The notes under the pieces were generated by a model. It had not been told where the DNA came from. It worked only from the letters and a program-made list of their open reading frames with translations, and ran no database searches. Source: Bacteroidota bacterium (lineage in GTDB: Bacteria > Bacteroidota > Bacteroidia > JABEUT01). Taken from it: a stretch of 42,535 nucleotides of DNA. Each line of letters starts with the position of its first letter. Within the stretch, counting starts at the first letter, position 1. The stretch spans positions 1 through 42,535 of the forward strand of contig JABCZW010000022.1 in the NCBI GenBank assembly GCA_013289475.1, in the 5' to 3' direction. Below, piece by piece: positions 26,676-34,774 of this stretch. Made by a program: the position numbers and the translations under genes.

Positions 26676-27917
26676 CTACGCTTTCTCTTCCCACACACTG
26701 CAAATATTCACAATAGTCTCGGCAGCCTTTTGCATATCCTGTATGCTAACCCATTCCTGCTTACCATGGAAGGCATGCTCTCCGGCAAAAATGTTGGGGC
26801 AAGGCATTCCCATAAATGATAAACGGGCTCCGTCTGTACCGCCGCGTATAGCCTGCATGTGCGGTTTAATGCCAGCGCGCTTCATAGCTTCTTCGGCATA
26901 TTTAATTATCTGCGGGTGCTTGTCAATTACCACTTTCATATTGCGGTATTGTTCTGTTACTTTAAACTCAAATGTAGAGTTCGGGTAATCGCGTATAACC
27001 TTTTCGGTTATCTCCTTCAGCATATCTTCTTTCTTCTTCAGCCCTTCGGTAACAAAATCGCGTATAATAAATTTAATATTTGCCTGTTCAATGCTGCCAC
27101 CAATAGATGTAGGATGCACAAAGCCTTCCATATCTTCGGTAGATTCCGGCGAGAGTTTGTCTTTTGGCAGCTTGTCAATAATAGCACCTGCTATTTTAAT
27201 AGCGCTCTCCATTTTACCTTTCGCAAAACCCGGGTGGGCGCTAACGCCTGTAATGGTAATATTCACCGCATCGGCAGAGAAGTTCTCCATCTCAATATGC
27301 CCGAGAGATTCTCCATCCATGGTATAACCAAACTCGGCGCCCAGCTTTTTCATATCTACCTTATCTACTCCTCGGCCAATCTCTTCGTCGGGTGTAAACA
27401 GTATGCGTATAACTCCGTGCTTCACTTCGGGGTGTTTCATTAAATATTCGGCAGCAGCCATAATTTCTGCAAGGCCTGCTTTATTATCGGCACCCAATAG
27501 GGTTGTACCATCGGCAGTTACAATATCATTGCCTTTCTGGTTCTGCAAATCGGGATGTGCAGCAGGAGTAAGCACCTGTGTTTTATCATTAGGCAGTTGA
27601 ATATTTCCTCCCTGGTAGTTCTTATGTATAATGGGGTTCACATTGGCCCCCGAGCAATCGGGCGATGTATCCATGTGTGAGCAAAAACACAATACCGGTA
27701 CTTTTTTAGTTGTAGTTGCAGGTATGGTAGCATATACATAGCCGTGCTCATCCAACTCTGCATCTTTTATGCCAATGGATTTCAGTTCTTCCACCAATAC
27801 CTTTCCCAAATTCTTCTGCTTGGCAGTCGATGGTATGGTCGGCGATTCAGGGTCGCTTTGGGTATCTATTTTCACGTAACGTAAAAAGCGGTCGGTAACT
27901 GTTTCGGCTGGTATCAT
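26676..27917 (-). CDS. pepT: Peptidase T (tripeptide aminopeptidase)
   Basis: Cytoplasmic zinc peptidase of family M20B that removes N-terminal residues from tripeptides. 413 residues from ATG 27917 (MIPAETVTDRFLRYVKIDTQ), the family start; an upstream in-frame ATG would add a repetitive LNLNLNLSLN stretch encoded by a DNA repeat and lies before the candidate promoter. Metal and catalytic motifs: FCSHMDTSPD, LLGADNKAGLAEIM, TPDEEIGRG, YTMDGES and the late FAGEHAFHGKQEW. All intact. Confidence 0.96.
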   Translation of the reverse strand: MIPAETVTDRFLRYVKIDTQSDPESPTIPSTAKQKNLGKVLVEELKSIGIKDAELDEHGYVYATIPATTTKKVPVLCFCSHMDTSPDCSGANVNPIIHKNYQGGNIQLPNDKTQVLTPAAHPDLQNQKGNDIVTADGTTLLGADNKAGLAEIMAAAEYLMKHPEVKHGVIRILFTPDEEIGRGVDKVDMKKLGAEFGYTMDGESLGHIEMENFSADAVNITITGVSAHPGFAKGKMESAIKIAGAIIDKLPKDKLSPESTEDMEGFVHPTSIGGSIEQANIKFIIRDFVTEGLKKKEDMLKEITEKVIRDYPNSTFEFKVTEQYRNMKVVIDKHPQIIKYAEEAMKRAGIKPHMQAIRGGTDGARLSFMGMPCPNIFAGEHAFHGKQEWVSIQDMQKAAETIVNICSVWEEKA

Positions 27918-27919
27918 AT

Positions 27920-27947
27920 TGAGGCTTAGGTTGAGGTTAAGATTAAG
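27920..27947 (-). repeat. 6-base tandem tract in the pepT leader
   Basis: On the minus strand about five degenerate 6-base units (CTTAAT, CTTAAC, CTCAAC, CTAAGC, CTCAAT) run up to the pepT ATG. It lies between the candidate -7 box and the start codon and so would be in the 5' untranslated region. Confidence 0.55.
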
Positions 27948-27948
27948 G

Positions 27949-27956
27949 CAAATGTA
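27949..27956 (-). promoter_or_regulatory. Candidate -7 box for pepT
   Basis: The minus strand reads TACATTTG (TAnnTTTG), 31 bases before the ATG at 27917. It supports that start over the upstream in-frame one. No -33 element is seen. Confidence 0.45.
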
Positions 27957-27989
27957 ATAAATCCACCTCTCCCTTCCGCTTCGCTTCAT

Positions 27990-28026
27990 CCCTCTCCTTA
28001 GCAAGGAGAGGGGCAGGGGTGAGGTC
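27990..28026. repeat. CCCTCTCCTT palindromic element with GGGGTGAGG tail
   Basis: A perfect 10-bp stem, CCCTCTCCTT (27990-27999) and AAGGAGAGGG (28003-28012), closes a 3-base loop and is followed by GCAGGGGTGAGGT. Elements of this look recur between genes in many Bacteroidota genomes, from memory. Positioned after the GT39-like gene on its strand, it could act as a transcript-end hairpin, though no T-run follows. Confidence 0.65.
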
Positions 28027-28029
28027 GCA

Positions 28030-28053
28030 AATCCGTGTCATCTGTGTTCCATT
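28030..28053. repeat. ATCCGTG-type short intergenic repeat at the GT39 3' end
   Basis: ATCCGTGTCATCTGTGTTCC overlaps the last codons and stop of the GT39-like gene (its final residues MEHR and TGA come from this motif). A related ATCCGTG...ATCCGTGTTCCAT module lies at 29803-29843. Confidence 0.5.
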
Positions 28054-29666
28054 ATTCTATGTAGAATGCAAATGTTCCGGGTTTCGAAAGGAAAATAATT
28101 CTGATAGGGGAATTGTTTAATAATCTCATATCCGTTAAGGTTGGCAAATGAAACCACATACTCATCGTCGTTAGCAACGGGGTTGTTTTCAATATTGGGA
28201 TAGAAAGGTTCATTTATCCAACCTGCATATTCGCTGCCGCCATCAATTTTATGTGAATAAACTTCACGTTCAGATACAAGATATTCCAGCGCCTGCCAGC
28301 GTGTACGGTTCCATTCCAGGTAATCATGCGTGGCAGTAATACTGAAATATGCAATTAAAAAAATGAATATGCCTGAAAAAATAAGTTTCCCCGGCTTCAA
28401 AATTGCATCGGGCTGCCAGTTAGATAGTACCAGCAAAAGAAAAAACGGAACAAAAAGAAGTGTGTACCTGTCGAAGAAAAAAACCGGGATGAACATCAAT
28501 AAAGCGTACCCTATAATACCAACCAAAATAAAAACCTGGTACGCCGAGATTGTATTTAGTGAACTTGCTCTGTATGATTTAACCAGCTTGATAATAATTG
28601 CACCCACATCAATAAGCAACAATATAGCGCCAATAAATCCTATGCTGTTCAGGATGATCTGCGGTATATCGAAATCTAAATGTGGTGGTGGCACAACACC
28701 TGTTCTGAGTGTGTTTACCCCAATGCTCCATTGTTTAATAATAGGGCCGTATGGCAATTGGTGCCATGTTGACATTAGTGAGGGAATGAAGATGAGCGGA
28801 AATATCCAAACTATCTTTTTTTGTTTTGAAGAAAGGGAACGATACACATCTCTTGTATTATATACTAAAAGAGGAAAAAGAAAAAACGCCGAATAATAGA
28901 GAATATGTCCGGCACGTTCAAAAATTTGCTCTGCAACAGCTGCCGGCTCGCTTAAAAAACCACCTACGGTATGGCCCGCGTATGGCCTCAGTTCCGAGCC
29001 AATATACTTTAACCATACCAGGCCCAGGTTATAAGCCAATATAGCCAGTACTGCCGGAATAAAATATTTAAGCGAACCCACTATACCGGGCTTATATTTA
29101 ATTATTACGGCAAACGCATACGCAAACGGAATAGCAATGCAAAACTGCCTTATTAATGTGGCAACAATTGCAAAAATTACAGCAAGAATTAAAAACAAAA
29201 ATTTATCTGTCTGAAGCGATTTTAAAAAGAAGAAAACAGAGAATATTACGAAAGCAAGGAATGGAACATCGGTCATAAAACTATTAGCATGCGAAAGATA
29301 AAAAGGGTTTACAAGAAGAATTAATGCTCCAATAAAAGAAACTTTTTTATTGCCCGTTATAAGATTGATGAGGAAATAAAAACCAATTATACCAAGCAAG
29401 CCTAACACCAATACCGATATTCTTAAGGCAGTATATGAAAAGCCCCAGGGCAAACAAAATAAAGCACCCCAATATACCTGTGCAATTATTATAGGAGAAT
29501 ATGTATCAGGTGCAAAATAATGCCCCTTATTAATAAGATAGGCAACAGGCCTTGCGTATTGCCAGTCATCATTCAGGGGAAAATTACCTATGGGGTTAAC
29601 AATAATTGTGGCTATAATCCAGATCAATACCAATAAAGCAGGGAAAAAGAATTTAGAGCGGTTCAT
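28038..29666 (-). CDS. GT39/ArnT-like membrane glycosyltransferase
   Basis: 542 residues with about eleven to thirteen helices. The first outer loop carries NFPLNDDWQYARPV, whose DD pair matches the catalytic acidic motif of GT-C enzymes (dolichyl-phosphate mannosyltransferase and ArnT group), and the second region shows NPFYLSHANSFMTDVPF, typical of this group in Bacteroidota. Such enzymes move a sugar from a polyprenyl-phosphate donor to lipid, glycan or protein on the periplasmic side. The acceptor is unknown. It is alone, divergent from DUF2480, and flanked on both sides by repeat elements. Confidence 0.8.
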   Translation of the reverse strand: MNRSKFFFPALLVLIWIIATIIVNPIGNFPLNDDWQYARPVAYLINKGHYFAPDTYSPIIIAQVYWGALFCLPWGFSYTALRISVLVLGLLGIIGFYFLINLITGNKKVSFIGALILLVNPFYLSHANSFMTDVPFLAFVIFSVFFFLKSLQTDKFLFLILAVIFAIVATLIRQFCIAIPFAYAFAVIIKYKPGIVGSLKYFIPAVLAILAYNLGLVWLKYIGSELRPYAGHTVGGFLSEPAAVAEQIFERAGHILYYSAFFLFPLLVYNTRDVYRSLSSKQKKIVWIFPLIFIPSLMSTWHQLPYGPIIKQWSIGVNTLRTGVVPPPHLDFDIPQIILNSIGFIGAILLLIDVGAIIIKLVKSYRASSLNTISAYQVFILVGIIGYALLMFIPVFFFDRYTLLFVPFFLLLVLSNWQPDAILKPGKLIFSGIFIFLIAYFSITATHDYLEWNRTRWQALEYLVSEREVYSHKIDGGSEYAGWINEPFYPNIENNPVANDDEYVVSFANLNGYEIIKQFPYQNYFPFETRNICILHRIMEHR

Positions 29667-29708
29667 GAAGTCAAATGTAAAAAAATCCTTAAAACAATAT
29701 GGTAATTT

Positions 29709-29793
29709 GGGCGTTACCCCCGATGCACGTGGGGTCGGGCTTTCCGCTGCAAGTCCTCGCTTCGCTGTGGGCTTTCCGCTCTAATCCCTAACG
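29709..29793. repeat. GC-rich intergenic repeat element (GGGCGTTA ... CCCTAACG)
   Basis: An 85-base GC-rich island in an otherwise AT-rich spacer. It starts GGGCGTTACCCC, ends CCCTAACG (CGTTA and TAACG are inverted), and contains a direct repeat of GGGCTTTCCGCT at 29737-29748 and 29769-29780, 32 bases apart. I recall closely similar sequences scattered between genes in other Bacteroidota. No protein is convincingly encoded. Confidence 0.6.
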
Positions 29794-29802
29794 TGAAACC
29801 CT

Positions 29803-29843
29803 ATCCGTGAAAATCTCCTAAATCAGCAGCATCCGTGTTCCAT
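29803..29843. repeat. ATCCGTG-type module before DUF2480
   Basis: ATCCGTG occurs at 29803-29809 and again at 29831-29837, the latter as ATCCGTGTTCCAT, resembling 28030-28053 at the other end of the GT39-like gene. Confidence 0.45.
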
Positions 29844-29861
29844 TTTTTGCTTAGTATTTCG

Positions 29862-29869
29862 TATCTTTG
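29862..29869 (+). promoter_or_regulatory. Candidate -7 box for the DUF2480-ribBA unit
   Basis: TATCTTTG matches TAnnTTTG and ends 6 bases before the DUF2480 ATG (29876), implying a leaderless or near-leaderless transcript. A TTG at 29847-29849 is only 12 bases upstream, short of the usual spacing. Confidence 0.45.
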
Positions 29870-29875
29870 CATGCT

Positions 29876-30406
29876 ATGGCGAGTGAAGTAGAAGAAATCA
29901 AAAACAAGATAGCCGAAAGCGGTCTGGAGTCTATCGATCTGAAGGATTTTTACACCCCGGGCGAGAGGGTTATTATTGATATGAAGGACCACCTTTTCGA
30001 AGGGCTTATTTTGAAAGAAAAAGATTTCAGGCAATTTGTAAAAACCGAGGACTGGAGCAAGTACAAAAACAAATTTGTTGCAGTAACCTCTACCGCCGAT
30101 GCTATTATACCAACATGGGCATATATGCTCATAACGTCAGAACTGCAGGCATATGCTAAAAAGGTAGTCTGCGGCACTGCCGAAACACTGGAAACAGTTT
30201 TGTTTCACGATGCGATAACTGAGAAACTAAAGCCTGAACAATACAAGGATAAACGTGTAATGATAAAAGGTTGCGGCGATATTGAAATACCGATATCGGC
30301 ATTTGCTGATGCGGTAAGCATATTAAAACCACACGTAAAAAGCCTAATGTATGGCGAGGCATGTTCTAACGTGCCTATCTATAAATCACGCGCTGAGAGC
30401 GCATAA
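29876..30406 (+). CDS. DUF2480 family protein
   Basis: 176 residues from the ATG at 29876 ([11 protein letters not shown]); an upstream TTG lies inside the -7 box and is unlikely. The family is largely confined to Bacteroidota and has no known function. Visible features are [20 protein letters not shown], the [13 protein letters not shown] segment and a C-terminal [18 protein letters not shown], with two cysteines (GCGD and EACS) near the end. No signal or membrane segment, so cytoplasmic. It is 10 bases upstream of ribBA and probably co-transcribed, which may point to flavin metabolism or be incidental. Confidence 0.85.
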   Translation: MASEVEEIKNKIAESGLESIDLKDFYTPGERVIIDMKDHLFEGLILKEKDFRQFVKTEDWSKYKNKFVAVTSTADAIIPTWAYMLITSELQAYAKKVVCGTAETLETVLFHDAITEKLKPEQYKDKRVMIKGCGDIEIPISAFADAVSILKPHVKSLMYGEACSNVPIYKSRAESA

Positions 30407-30416
30407 CACTGTTACT

Positions 30417-31628
30417 ATGACACACAAACTTTCCGCTATTGAAGATGCCATTGAAGATATTAAGAAGGGCAAACTGGTCATTGTAGTTGATGACGAGGAC
30501 CGTGAGAACGAAGGCGATTTTATAACCGCTGCCCGAAACATCACTCCCGAAATGGTGAACTTTATGCTCAGCCATGGCCGTGGTGTATTATGCGCCCCGG
30601 TTGAGGAGGACCGTTGCCGTGCGCTTGAACTGGAGATGATGGTTACATCAAATACATCCTTACACCAGACTCCATTTACCGTATCGGTTGATTTATTAGG
30701 GCATGGTTGCACCACCGGTGTATCCACCCACGACAGGGCAAAGACATTACAGGCATTGGCAAAAACATCCATTAAAGCATCTGACTTTGCACGCCCGGGC
30801 CATATATTCCCATTGCGCGCTATGAAAGGTGGTGTATTGAGAAGGGCAGGCCATACCGAAGCTGCTATTGACCTGGCTCGCCTTGCAGGGTTTGAACCTG
30901 TGGGTGCACTTATAGAAGTAATGAACGAAGATGGCTCGATGTCACGCATGCCGCAACTGATTGAGCTTTCTAAAAAATTCGACCTGAAATTAATTTCGAT
31001 AAAAGATCTTATTGAATACCGCTTGCGTACCGAAACAATTATTGTGCGCGATATAGAAGTTAAAATGCCAACCAAGTTCGGCAACTTTAACCTAATTGCT
31101 TACCGCCAAACTACCAACGACCAGGAGCATATTGCTTTGGTAAAAGGCAAATGGAAAAAAGATGAGCCGGTGATGGTGCGCATGCACTCATCGTGTGTAA
31201 CGGGAGATATTTTTGGTTCGCTGCGCTGCGACTGCGGCACCCAATTGCAAAAAGCGATGGAGGCAATTGAAAAAGAAGGCAAGGGCGCAATAGTGTATAT
31301 TAACCAGGAAGGCCGTGGCATTGGATTGCTGAACAAATTACGCGCATATAAATTACAGGAAGAAGGACGCGATACAGTTGAAGCTAATTTAGACCTTGGC
31401 TTTAAAGCCGACGAGCGCGACTATGGCGTGGGTGCACAAATATTACGCGACCTGAACATCAGCAAAATTCGCCTGATGACCAATAACCCGAAGAAGAGAG
31501 CAGGATTGACGGGATATAATTTAGAGATAGTAGAAAATGTTCCGCTGGAAGTGGAATCGAATCCGCATAACCATTTTTACCTGCAGACCAAAAGAGATAA
31601 GATGGGCCACACCTTGAAAAATATATGA
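30417..31628 (+). CDS. ribBA: Bifunctional DHBP synthase / GTP cyclohydrolase II
   Basis: 403-residue fusion catalysing the two entry steps of riboflavin synthesis. The RibB half has the acidic loop [11 protein letters not shown] (25-35) and [12 protein letters not shown]; the RibA half has the zinc site [17 protein letters not shown] (C260, C271, C273) and the GRGIGLLNK motif. The ATG at 30417 is the family start; longer in-frame starts run into DUF2480. No FMN riboswitch is seen upstream. Both active sites look intact. Confidence 0.97.
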   Translation: MTHKLSAIEDAIEDIKKGKLVIVVDDEDRENEGDFITAARNITPEMVNFMLSHGRGVLCAPVEEDRCRALELEMMVTSNTSLHQTPFTVSVDLLGHGCTTGVSTHDRAKTLQALAKTSIKASDFARPGHIFPLRAMKGGVLRRAGHTEAAIDLARLAGFEPVGALIEVMNEDGSMSRMPQLIELSKKFDLKLISIKDLIEYRLRTETIIVRDIEVKMPTKFGNFNLIAYRQTTNDQEHIALVKGKWKKDEPVMVRMHSSCVTGDIFGSLRCDCGTQLQKAMEAIEKEGKGAIVYINQEGRGIGLLNKLRAYKLQEEGRDTVEANLDLGFKADERDYGVGAQILRDLNISKIRLMTNNPKKRAGLTGYNLEIVENVPLEVESNPHNHFYLQTKRDKMGHTLKNI

Positions 31629-31784
31629 GTTCATCAAGTTCGTAAAGTTTTTAAAGTTATAAAGTAGAACTGTGAAGTTTGAAAATATCAATAAACTAAT
31701 TATCCTTTCGGAAGAAATATTAAAATTTTTATCAGGCATCATTAAGACTTTATGAACTTTACAAACTTTAAGAACTTTTAACTG
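31627..31784. repeat. AAGTTYRTA-type inverted repeat, copy C
   Basis: The left arm (about 31628-31670) has AAGTTCGTA and related units in tandem; the right arm (about 31747-31783) reads ACTTTATGAACTTTACAAAC and onward, its reverse complement. The centre (~75 bases) is unrelated AT-rich sequence, longer than in the other copies. It begins at the ribBA stop and ends just before the holB start, filling the whole 160-base gap. Confidence 0.75.
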
Positions 31785-31788
31785 ATAC

Positions 31789-32928
31789 ATGCAATTCAGC
31801 AAAGTAATAGGCCAGCAGCAATTAAAAGACAGCATGATAGAGGCTGTCGCAAACGGCCGTATCAGCCATGCACAATTATTTTTAGGCCCCGAAGGCAACG
31901 GTGCATTACCACTTGCTATTGCTTACATACAGTATTTGTTTTGTAAGAACCGTACCAATACCGATTCGTGCGGAACATGTCCGCAGTGCCAGCGCATTAC
32001 CAAGCTCAACTACCCGGATCTGCATTTTGTTTTTCCGCTTGCATTATCGAAAGATGTAGAAAAAAGTTCTGATGTTTTTCCGAAATGGAAAGAAGCTTTT
32101 TTGAAGGACAACTACATGTCGCTCACCGACTGGATGAATTTTTTAGATGCTGAAAACAAGCAACCTGTTATTGGTGTAGGAGAAAGTAAAGACATTTTGC
32201 ATCAGCTGAGTCTCACCTCATACGAAGGTTCATATAAAGTAATGATAGTGTGGATGGCAGAAAAAATGAATTTAGTTGCAGCTAACAAAATATTGAAGAT
32301 ACTGGAAGAACCGCCCGATAAGACCATATTTATACTGATAACCGAAAGTACACAACTGCCGGTAACTATATTATCAAGGACACAGATAACCAAAGTGCCG
32401 CGATTGACAGAACAGGAAATTGCTGCTGCTCTAATAAAGCGTAACGGGCAATCACCCGAAATGGCTGCATCGGTAGCAAGAACAGCAGAGGGTAATTACC
32501 GCTTTGCACAAGTATTGCTGACAGAAGACGAAGATGCACAGTTCTTCTCGAAAAAATTCCAGGAGTGGATGCGCATTTGCCTGAAGCTCGACGGAGATAA
32601 ATTAGCGGATTGGATAGGTAATTCTGATAACGGCATTTCTACAATAGGCAGGGAAAAGCAAAAACAGTTTTTAGCGTATTCTATACAAACTATCAGGCAT
32701 AGCCTGTTGTTGGATAAACTTGCCATAAGCATTAGTGCAAGCGATGAGGATTTCCTCCGGAAATTCTCTCCTTATATTTCATTTGAAGGGGGCAATGTAA
32801 TATTCGAAGAACTGAACAGGGCATACCACGCCATTGAGCGTAATGCGCATCCGAAGATATTGTTCACCAGCCTTTCCTTAAAAATACATGATACTCTTGC
32901 GCAAGCAAGAAGAGCGATTACGGCTTAA
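31789..32928 (+). CDS. holB: DNA polymerase III delta' subunit
   Basis: 379-residue clamp-loader subunit. The start MQFSKVIGQQQLKDSM and HAQLFLGPEGNGALPLA match the family; the P-loop lacks GKT, as is normal for delta', which does not hydrolyse ATP. A zinc module with cysteines CGTCPQC follows at about residues 64-70, and the sensor-like LKILEEPPDKTIFILITE and LSRTQ are present. The length is normal. Function is replication, cytoplasmic. Confidence 0.92.
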   Translation: MQFSKVIGQQQLKDSMIEAVANGRISHAQLFLGPEGNGALPLAIAYIQYLFCKNRTNTDSCGTCPQCQRITKLNYPDLHFVFPLALSKDVEKSSDVFPKWKEAFLKDNYMSLTDWMNFLDAENKQPVIGVGESKDILHQLSLTSYEGSYKVMIVWMAEKMNLVAANKILKILEEPPDKTIFILITESTQLPVTILSRTQITKVPRLTEQEIAAALIKRNGQSPEMAASVARTAEGNYRFAQVLLTEDEDAQFFSKKFQEWMRICLKLDGDKLADWIGNSDNGISTIGREKQKQFLAYSIQTIRHSLLLDKLAISISASDEDFLRKFSPYISFEGGNVIFEELNRAYHAIERNAHPKILFTSLSLKIHDTLAQARRAITA

Positions 32929-32940
32929 GTTAAAAGGGAA

Positions 32941-34185
32941 TTACGCTGCTTTCAATCTGTTAAGTGCAGATGAACGCTGTATCTTATCCTTAGCGTAACG
33001 AAGTGTAACGTGAAACTCTTTTATTTCGCTATCGCCCGGTGTTTCATACATGGCATCGGTAAGTATGGCTTCGCAAATAGCGCGCAAGCCTCTTGCACCT
33101 AACTTATATTCCAAGGCCTTGTCAACTATCAGGTCAAGTACGGCTTTGTCTATAATTAACTTAACGCCATCAATCTTAAACAGCTTGGTATATTGTTTTA
33201 TCAAGGCGTTCTTTGGCTCGGTCAATATACGTTTCAGGCTTTCTTTGCTAAGCGGATTCAAATAAGTAAGTATTGGCAGCCTGCCGATAAATTCAGGTAT
33301 CAAACCAAAGCTCTTTAAATCTTCGGGAGAAATATATTGCAATAAGTTTTCACGGTCAATCTCATCCTGTCCGCTGCCGGCAGAATATCCAATTGCGTGC
33401 GATTGCACACGACGAGCGATCTTCTTATCTATTCCGTTAAAAGCACCACCGCAAATAAATAATATGTCTTTGGTATTAACAGCAATCATTTTTTGTTCAG
33501 GGTGCTTACGCCCGCCTTGCGGAGGAACATTTACTACTGAACCTTCGAGCATCTTTAACAATGCCTGTTGTACACCTTCACCGCCCACATCACGTGTTAT
33601 AGAAGGGCTATCGCCTTCCTTACGGGTAATCTTATCTATCTCATCAATAAATACAATACCTTTTTCAGTTGCAGCCACATCATAGTTAGCAGACTGCAAG
33701 AGTCTTACCAAAACGTTCTCTACGTCTTCGCCTACATAACCGGCTTCGGTAAATGCAGTAGCATCAGCAATGCAAAAAGGTACATTAAGTATTTTAGCAA
33801 TAGTTTGTGCCAGCAAAGTTTTACCTGTACCGGTTTCACCTACCAATAATATGTTCGATTTTTCAATCTCCACATCATCATTTTCATTTGCCTTATTGTT
33901 CTTCTGTAATATGCGCTTGTAGTGGTTATACACTGCCACGGCCATTACTTTCTTGGCATCGTTCTGATCAATAATATGTTCGTCGAGCAGCTTTTTAATT
34001 TCTGCCGGTTTAACCAGTTGTATCTTCTTGGTATCGGTTTGCTGCTTGTATTCTTCTTCTACAATCTTTTGCGCCTGGGCCACACATTGGTCACAAATAT
34101 GCCCATCAAGACCGCCTATCATCATAAAGACGTCCTTCTTATCCTTTCCGCAAAAGGAACATTTTACCAATTCTTTCTCACTCAT
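32941..34185 (-). CDS. clpX: ClpX ATPase
   Basis: 414-residue AAA+ unfoldase that feeds substrates to ClpP. N-terminal zinc-binding domain with C9, C12, C31 and C34; Walker A GETGTGKT near 117-124; Walker B FIDEIDK near 178; the pore and sensor regions follow normally, with the RGLRAICE sensor-2 near the end. clpP is not next to it, unlike the common clpP-clpX order. A good promoter and a short palindromic leader precede the ATG. Confidence 0.98.
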   Translation of the reverse strand: MSEKELVKCSFCGKDKKDVFMMIGGLDGHICDQCVAQAQKIVEEEYKQQTDTKKIQLVKPAEIKKLLDEHIIDQNDAKKVMAVAVYNHYKRILQKNNKANENDDVEIEKSNILLVGETGTGKTLLAQTIAKILNVPFCIADATAFTEAGYVGEDVENVLVRLLQSANYDVAATEKGIVFIDEIDKITRKEGDSPSITRDVGGEGVQQALLKMLEGSVVNVPPQGGRKHPEQKMIAVNTKDILFICGGAFNGIDKKIARRVQSHAIGYSAGSGQDEIDRENLLQYISPEDLKSFGLIPEFIGRLPILTYLNPLSKESLKRILTEPKNALIKQYTKLFKIDGVKLIIDKAVLDLIVDKALEYKLGARGLRAICEAILTDAMYETPGDSEIKEFHVTLRYAKDKIQRSSALNRLKAA

Positions 34186-34187
34186 TT

Positions 34188-34203
34188 CTTAAGGGGGCTT
34201 AAG
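34188..34203 (-). promoter_or_regulatory. Palindrome in the clpX leader
   Basis: CTTAAG, four G and CTTAAG (plus strand) form a 6-bp stem with a 4-base loop in the transcript, 3 bases before the clpX ATG. It would cover the ribosome landing zone and could modulate initiation. The stem is short, so the role is speculative. Confidence 0.4.
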
Positions 34204-34222
34204 TAGCTCTTTTTATACTAAA

Positions 34223-34254
34223 CAAAGGTACAAAATTCTTATGGATTTTGCAAA
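34223..34254 (-). promoter_or_regulatory. Promoter of clpX
   Basis: On the minus strand TTTG (34254-34251), 20 bases, then TACCTTTG (34230-34223): a complete Bacteroidota promoter. The leader would be about 30 bases. It is between bcp and clpX. Confidence 0.7.
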
Positions 34255-34262
34255 AAACGGCC

Positions 34263-34769
34263 TCAGGCAAAAACCTGTTTAGTGTGGTCCTCGGTCTCTA
34301 CATCATTGATTATCTTCTCTATCTTACCATTTTCATCTATAATGAAGGTGGTGCGTATAATGCCCATATACTTTCTTCCAAAAAGCATTTTTTCACCCCA
34401 AACGCCATACTTTTCTACCATATCTTTCTCGGTATCAGCCAATAGGTTAAATGGCAGGCTGAACTTATTGGCAAACTTTTTATGCGATTTTTCATTATCA
34501 ACACTTACGCCAATAACTTCATAGCCTTTCTTTTTCAGTGATGAATAGTTATCCCTCAAATTACATGACTCGGCAGTACAACCGGGAGTATCATCTTTAG
34601 GGTAAAAATAGAGAACAACTTTTTTTCCATGATAATCTTTCAGCGAAAGCGTTTTTCCATCCTGGTTATTCAACAAAAAATCAGGAGACTTATCACCCAC
34701 TTTCAACTTATTTACTTTCGAAACATTTTGCGTCACCTTTAGCTTCTTAGCCATATCTGCAATATTCAT
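34263..34769 (-). CDS. bcp: Thioredoxin-dependent thiol peroxidase (Bcp)
   Basis: 168-residue peroxiredoxin of the BCP/PrxQ group that reduces hydroperoxides. The peroxidatic cysteine is C64 in YPKDDTPGCTAESC, with C69 at the five-residue spacing of atypical 2-Cys PrxQ. It has about 20 extra N-terminal residues; an ATG at 34754 (MAKKLKV) is an alternative start. It follows the CFA-like gene by 5 bases and is likely co-transcribed, placing a lipid-peroxide defence enzyme with a lipid-modifying set. Confidence 0.95.
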   Translation of the reverse strand: MNIADMAKKLKVTQNVSKVNKLKVGDKSPDFLLNNQDGKTLSLKDYHGKKVVLYFYPKDDTPGCTAESCNLRDNYSSLKKKGYEVIGVSVDNEKSHKKFANKFSLPFNLLADTEKDMVEKYGVWGEKMLFGRKYMGIIRTTFIIDENGKIEKIINDVETEDHTKQVFA

Positions 34770-34774
34770 ATCTT

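Noticed and set aside
27239..27247. CGCTAACGC recurrence, identical to an arm of the sufE hairpin
   Set aside because: It is a single 9-mer inside pepT coding sequence with no partner arm; probably chance.
27918..28004. Longer pepT with an N-terminal LNLNLNLSLN segment
   Set aside because: The extension is encoded by a 6-base DNA repeat and part of a palindromic element and lies upstream of a -7 box; family proteins start at the ATG at 27917.
29690..29784. Short coding frame across the GC-rich element
   Set aside because: It has no recognisable protein features and follows the repeat structure; the element is better explained as non-coding.
10746..31783. AAGTT repeats as a CRISPR array
   Set aside because: Units are 9 bases, tandem without unique spacers, and arranged as inverted arms at gene ends.
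31789..32928. HolB as a defective ATPase because the P-loop lacks GKT
   Set aside because: Loss of the functional P-loop is normal for the delta' clamp-loader subunit.
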